A stretch of 64,000 nucleotides of DNA from assembly GCA_026018925.1 (NCBI GenBank), contig JAKSZU010000050.1, forward strand, positions 806,001 through 870,000, in the 5' to 3' direction. The notes beneath the pieces are model-generated. The model made no database searches. It saw only the letters and a program-made list of their open reading frames with translations, and had not been told where the DNA came from. Origin of the DNA: Tupaia tana (lineage: Eukaryota; Chordata; Mammalia; Scandentia; Tupaiidae). Positions 62,046-64,000 of the stretch are shown here, piece after piece (the stretch's first letter is position 1; each line of letters begins with the position of its first letter). A program made the position numbers and the translations under genes.

Positions 62046-64000
62046 ATTTAGGCTTCAGGTTAGGTTAGGTTTGAACTTAGTTTGAGGGAGTAAGTTTAGG
62101 GCTACTGTTAGTTTTCGGGTCAGTGTTACGGTTGGAGTTAACGTGAGGGTAGGGTTGGGGTTGAGTTTAAGGTGTCCGCCTAGGGTTAGGGTTAGGTGTA
62201 TGGTTTGATTTAGGCTTCAGGTTAGGTTAGGTTTAAACTTAGTTAGAGGGAGTAAGTTTAGGGCTACTGTTAGTTTTCGGTTCAGTGTTATGGTTGGAGT
62301 TAGCGTGAGGGTCAGGTTAGGGTTTGGGTTGAGCTTAAGGTGTCCCCCTAGGGTTAGGGTTAGGTGTATGGTTTGATTTAGGCATCAGGTTAGGTTAGGT
62401 TTGAACTTAGTTTGAGGGAGTAACTTTAAGCCTACTGTTATTTTTCGGTTCAGTGTTACGTTTGGAGATAGCGTCAGGGTCAGGTTAGGGTTGGGGTTGA
62501 GCTTCAGGTGTCCGCCTAGGGTTAGGGTTAGGTCTATGGTTTGAGTTAGGCTTGAGGTTAGGTTAGGTTTGAACTTAGTTTGAGGGAGTAAGTTTAGGGC
62601 TACTGTTAGTTTTCGGTTCAGTGTTACGGTTGGATTTAGCATCTGGGTCAGGTTAGGGTTGGGATTGAGCTTAAGATGTCCGCCTAGGGTTAGGGTTAGG
62701 TGTATGGTTTGAGTTAGGCTTCAGGTTAGGTTAGGTTTGAACTTAGTTTGAGGGAGTAAGTTTTGGGCTATTGTTAGTTTTCGTTTCAGTGTTACAGTTC
62801 GAGTTATCGTCAGGGTCAGGGTAGGGTTGGGGTTGAGTTTAAATTGTCCGCCTAGGGTTATGAATAGGTGTATGGTTTGATTTAGGCTTCAGGTTAGGTT
62901 ACGTTTGAACTTAGTTTGAGGGAGTAAGTTTAGGGCTACTGTTAGTTTTCGGTTCATTGTTACGGTTGTAGTTAGGGTCAGGGTCAGGTTAGGGTTGGGG
63001 TTGAGCTTAAGGTGTCCGCCTAGGGTTAGGGTTAGATCTATGGTTTGAGTTAGGCTTCAGGTTAGGTTAGGTTTGAACTTAGTTTGAGGGAGTAAATTTA
63101 GGGCTACTGGTAGTTTTCGGTTCAGTGTTACGGTTGTAGATAGCGTCAGGGTCAGGTTAGTGTTGGGGTTGAGCTTCAGGTGTCCGCCTAGGGTTATAGT
63201 TAGGTCTATGGTTGAGTTAGGCTCCAGGTTAGGTTAGGTTTGAACTTAGTTTGAGGGAGTAAGTTTAGGGCTACTGTTAATTTTCGGTTCAGTGTTACGG
63301 TTGGAGTTAGTGTCAGGGTCGGGTTAGTGTTGTGGTTGAGCTTAAGATGTTCGCCTAGGGTTAGGATTAGGTGTATGGTTTGATTTAGGCTTCAGGTTAG
63401 ATTAGGTTTGAACTTAGTTTGAGGGAGCAAGTTTAGGGCTATTGTTAGTTTTCGATTCAGTGTTACGGTTCGAGTTAGCGTCAGGGTCAGTGTAGGGTTG
63501 GGGTTGAGTTTAAATTGTCCACCTAGGGTTATGATTAGGTGTATGGTTTGATTTAGGCTTCAGGTTAGGTTACGTTTGAACTTAGTTTGAGGGAGTAAGT
63601 TTAGGGCTACTGTTAGTTTTCGGTTCAGTGTTACGGTTGGAGTTAGGGTCAGGGTCAGGTTAGGGTTGCGGTTGAGCTTAAGGTTTCCGCCTAGGGTTAG
63701 GGTTAGGTCTATGGTATGATTTAGGCTCCAGGTTAGGTTAGGTTTGAACTTAGTTTGAGGGAGTAAGTTTAGGACTACTGTTAATTTTCGTTTCAAAGTT
63801 ACGATTGGAGTTAGTGTCAGGGTCAGGTTAGTGTTGTGGTTGAGCTTAAGATGTTCGCCTAGGGTTAGGATTAGGTGTATGGTTTGATTTAGGCTTCAGG
63901 TTAGATTAGGTTTGAACTTAGTTTGAGGGAGTGTGTTTAGGTCTACTGTTAGTTTTCGTTTCAGAGTTACAGTTGGAGTTAGCGTTTGGGTCAGGTTAGG
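62046..64000 (+). repeat. Higher-order repeat partial copy H, cut by the window end
   Basis: Rejoins the higher-order order at about 38584 in copy A coordinates and keeps a constant offset of 23461 bp (CGTGAGGG 38681 and 62142, GTAACTTTAAGCC 38959 and 62420), ending at the equivalent of 40539. It includes the 162-bp unit and the 1-bp-short unit. Minus-strand open frames at 62385-62642 and 63560-63796 are repeat by-products. The array clearly continues past the window. Confidence 0.88.

Larger units (their letters stand above)
1..64000 (+). repeat. 168-bp telomere-derived satellite array filling the whole window
   Basis: The entire window is head-to-tail copies of one unit of about 168 bp, seen by the return of GTTTGAGTTAGG or GTTTGATTTAGG at positions 1, 169 and so on to the end. 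About 380 units are present and every one has the same orientation. Each unit carries the same landmarks in order: GTTTGA, GGCTTCAGGTTAGG, TTTGAACTTAG, GGGAGTAAGTTTAGGGC, TACTGTTAGTTTTCGG, GTTACGGTTGGAG, TCAGGTTAGGGTTGGGG, GAGCTTAAGG, TGTCCGCCTAGGG, TTAGGGTTAGG. Units differ by scattered substitutions and rare indels. On reading I found no inserted transposon, unique sequence, inversion or long pure TTAGGG run. Satellite identity is certain; chromosomal position is not known. Confidence 0.98.

Noticed and set aside
1-64000. CRISPR array, because of regular repeats
   Set aside because: The whole 168-bp unit repeats, with no short conserved repeat alternating with unrelated spacers and no cas genes.
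1-64000. Functional telomere end
   Set aside because: Pure TTAGGG runs do not exceed about three repeats in any unit and the rest is degenerate, so this is telomere-derived satellite rather than a terminal telomere tract.
1-64000. tRNA, rRNA, small RNA genes or a bacterial or phage region
   Set aside because: No unique sequence is present in which such a gene could lie; every stretch reads as the same satellite unit.

Overview
The window is 64 kb of one tandem satellite DNA. I see no gene, RNA gene, transposon or other unique sequence anywhere in it. The basic unit is 168 bp and repeats about 380 times, always in the same orientation. The plus strand is G/T-rich: by my count a typical unit has 62 G, 60 T, 29 A and 17 C, about 47% GC. 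The unit length is 28 x 6, and when the unit is cut into hexamers many are GTTAGG or close to it, so the satellite looks like degenerate telomeric (TTAGGG)n DNA that was captured and amplified as a 168-bp block. This points to a eukaryote with TTAGGG telomeres (vertebrates, many other animals, some fungi and protists). The sequence does not identify the species. A subtelomeric, pericentromeric or centromeric position is plausible but not shown.

The array has three zones. From 1 to about 24 kb the units are diverged and not in a fixed order, but they are patched together by segmental duplications. The clearest is a near-perfect tandem duplication of 2516 bp (15 units) at 2769-5284 and 5285-7800. 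Others are a 671-bp (4-unit) tandem pair at 12361-13702 with a third copy at about 22.4 kb, and a 1.16-kb block at 10.4-11.5 kb that recurs at 17.8-18.9 kb. From about 24 to 37.6 kb a second set of variants appears (for example CCCCCT in place of CCGCCT, and TTTAAACTTAGTTAGAGG), with further 9-, 10- and 18/19-unit duplications.

From about 37.63 kb to the end the array is a true higher-order repeat (HOR) of 20 units, period 3353 bp (20 x 168 minus a 6-bp and a 1-bp deletion). There are six full copies (A-F), a partial copy (G), a roughly 2.2-kb stretch of older-type sequence (59.83-62.05 kb) matching 35.9-37.6 kb, and another partial copy (H) that runs off the end. Copy B carries a 498-bp internal duplication. 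Copies C, D and E are nearly identical to each other, and F is a chimera. This is the pattern expected from recent unequal crossing over and gene conversion.

Nothing here encodes a protein. Because 168 is divisible by 3, some frames stay open across unit borders and give 60-95-codon low-complexity reading frames, which are by-products of the repeat. Possible functions are structural: up to three matches per unit to the TRF-type site YTAGGGTTR, recurring four-run G-quadruplex motifs, a nucleosome-sized period and four CpGs per unit that show decay typical of methylation.
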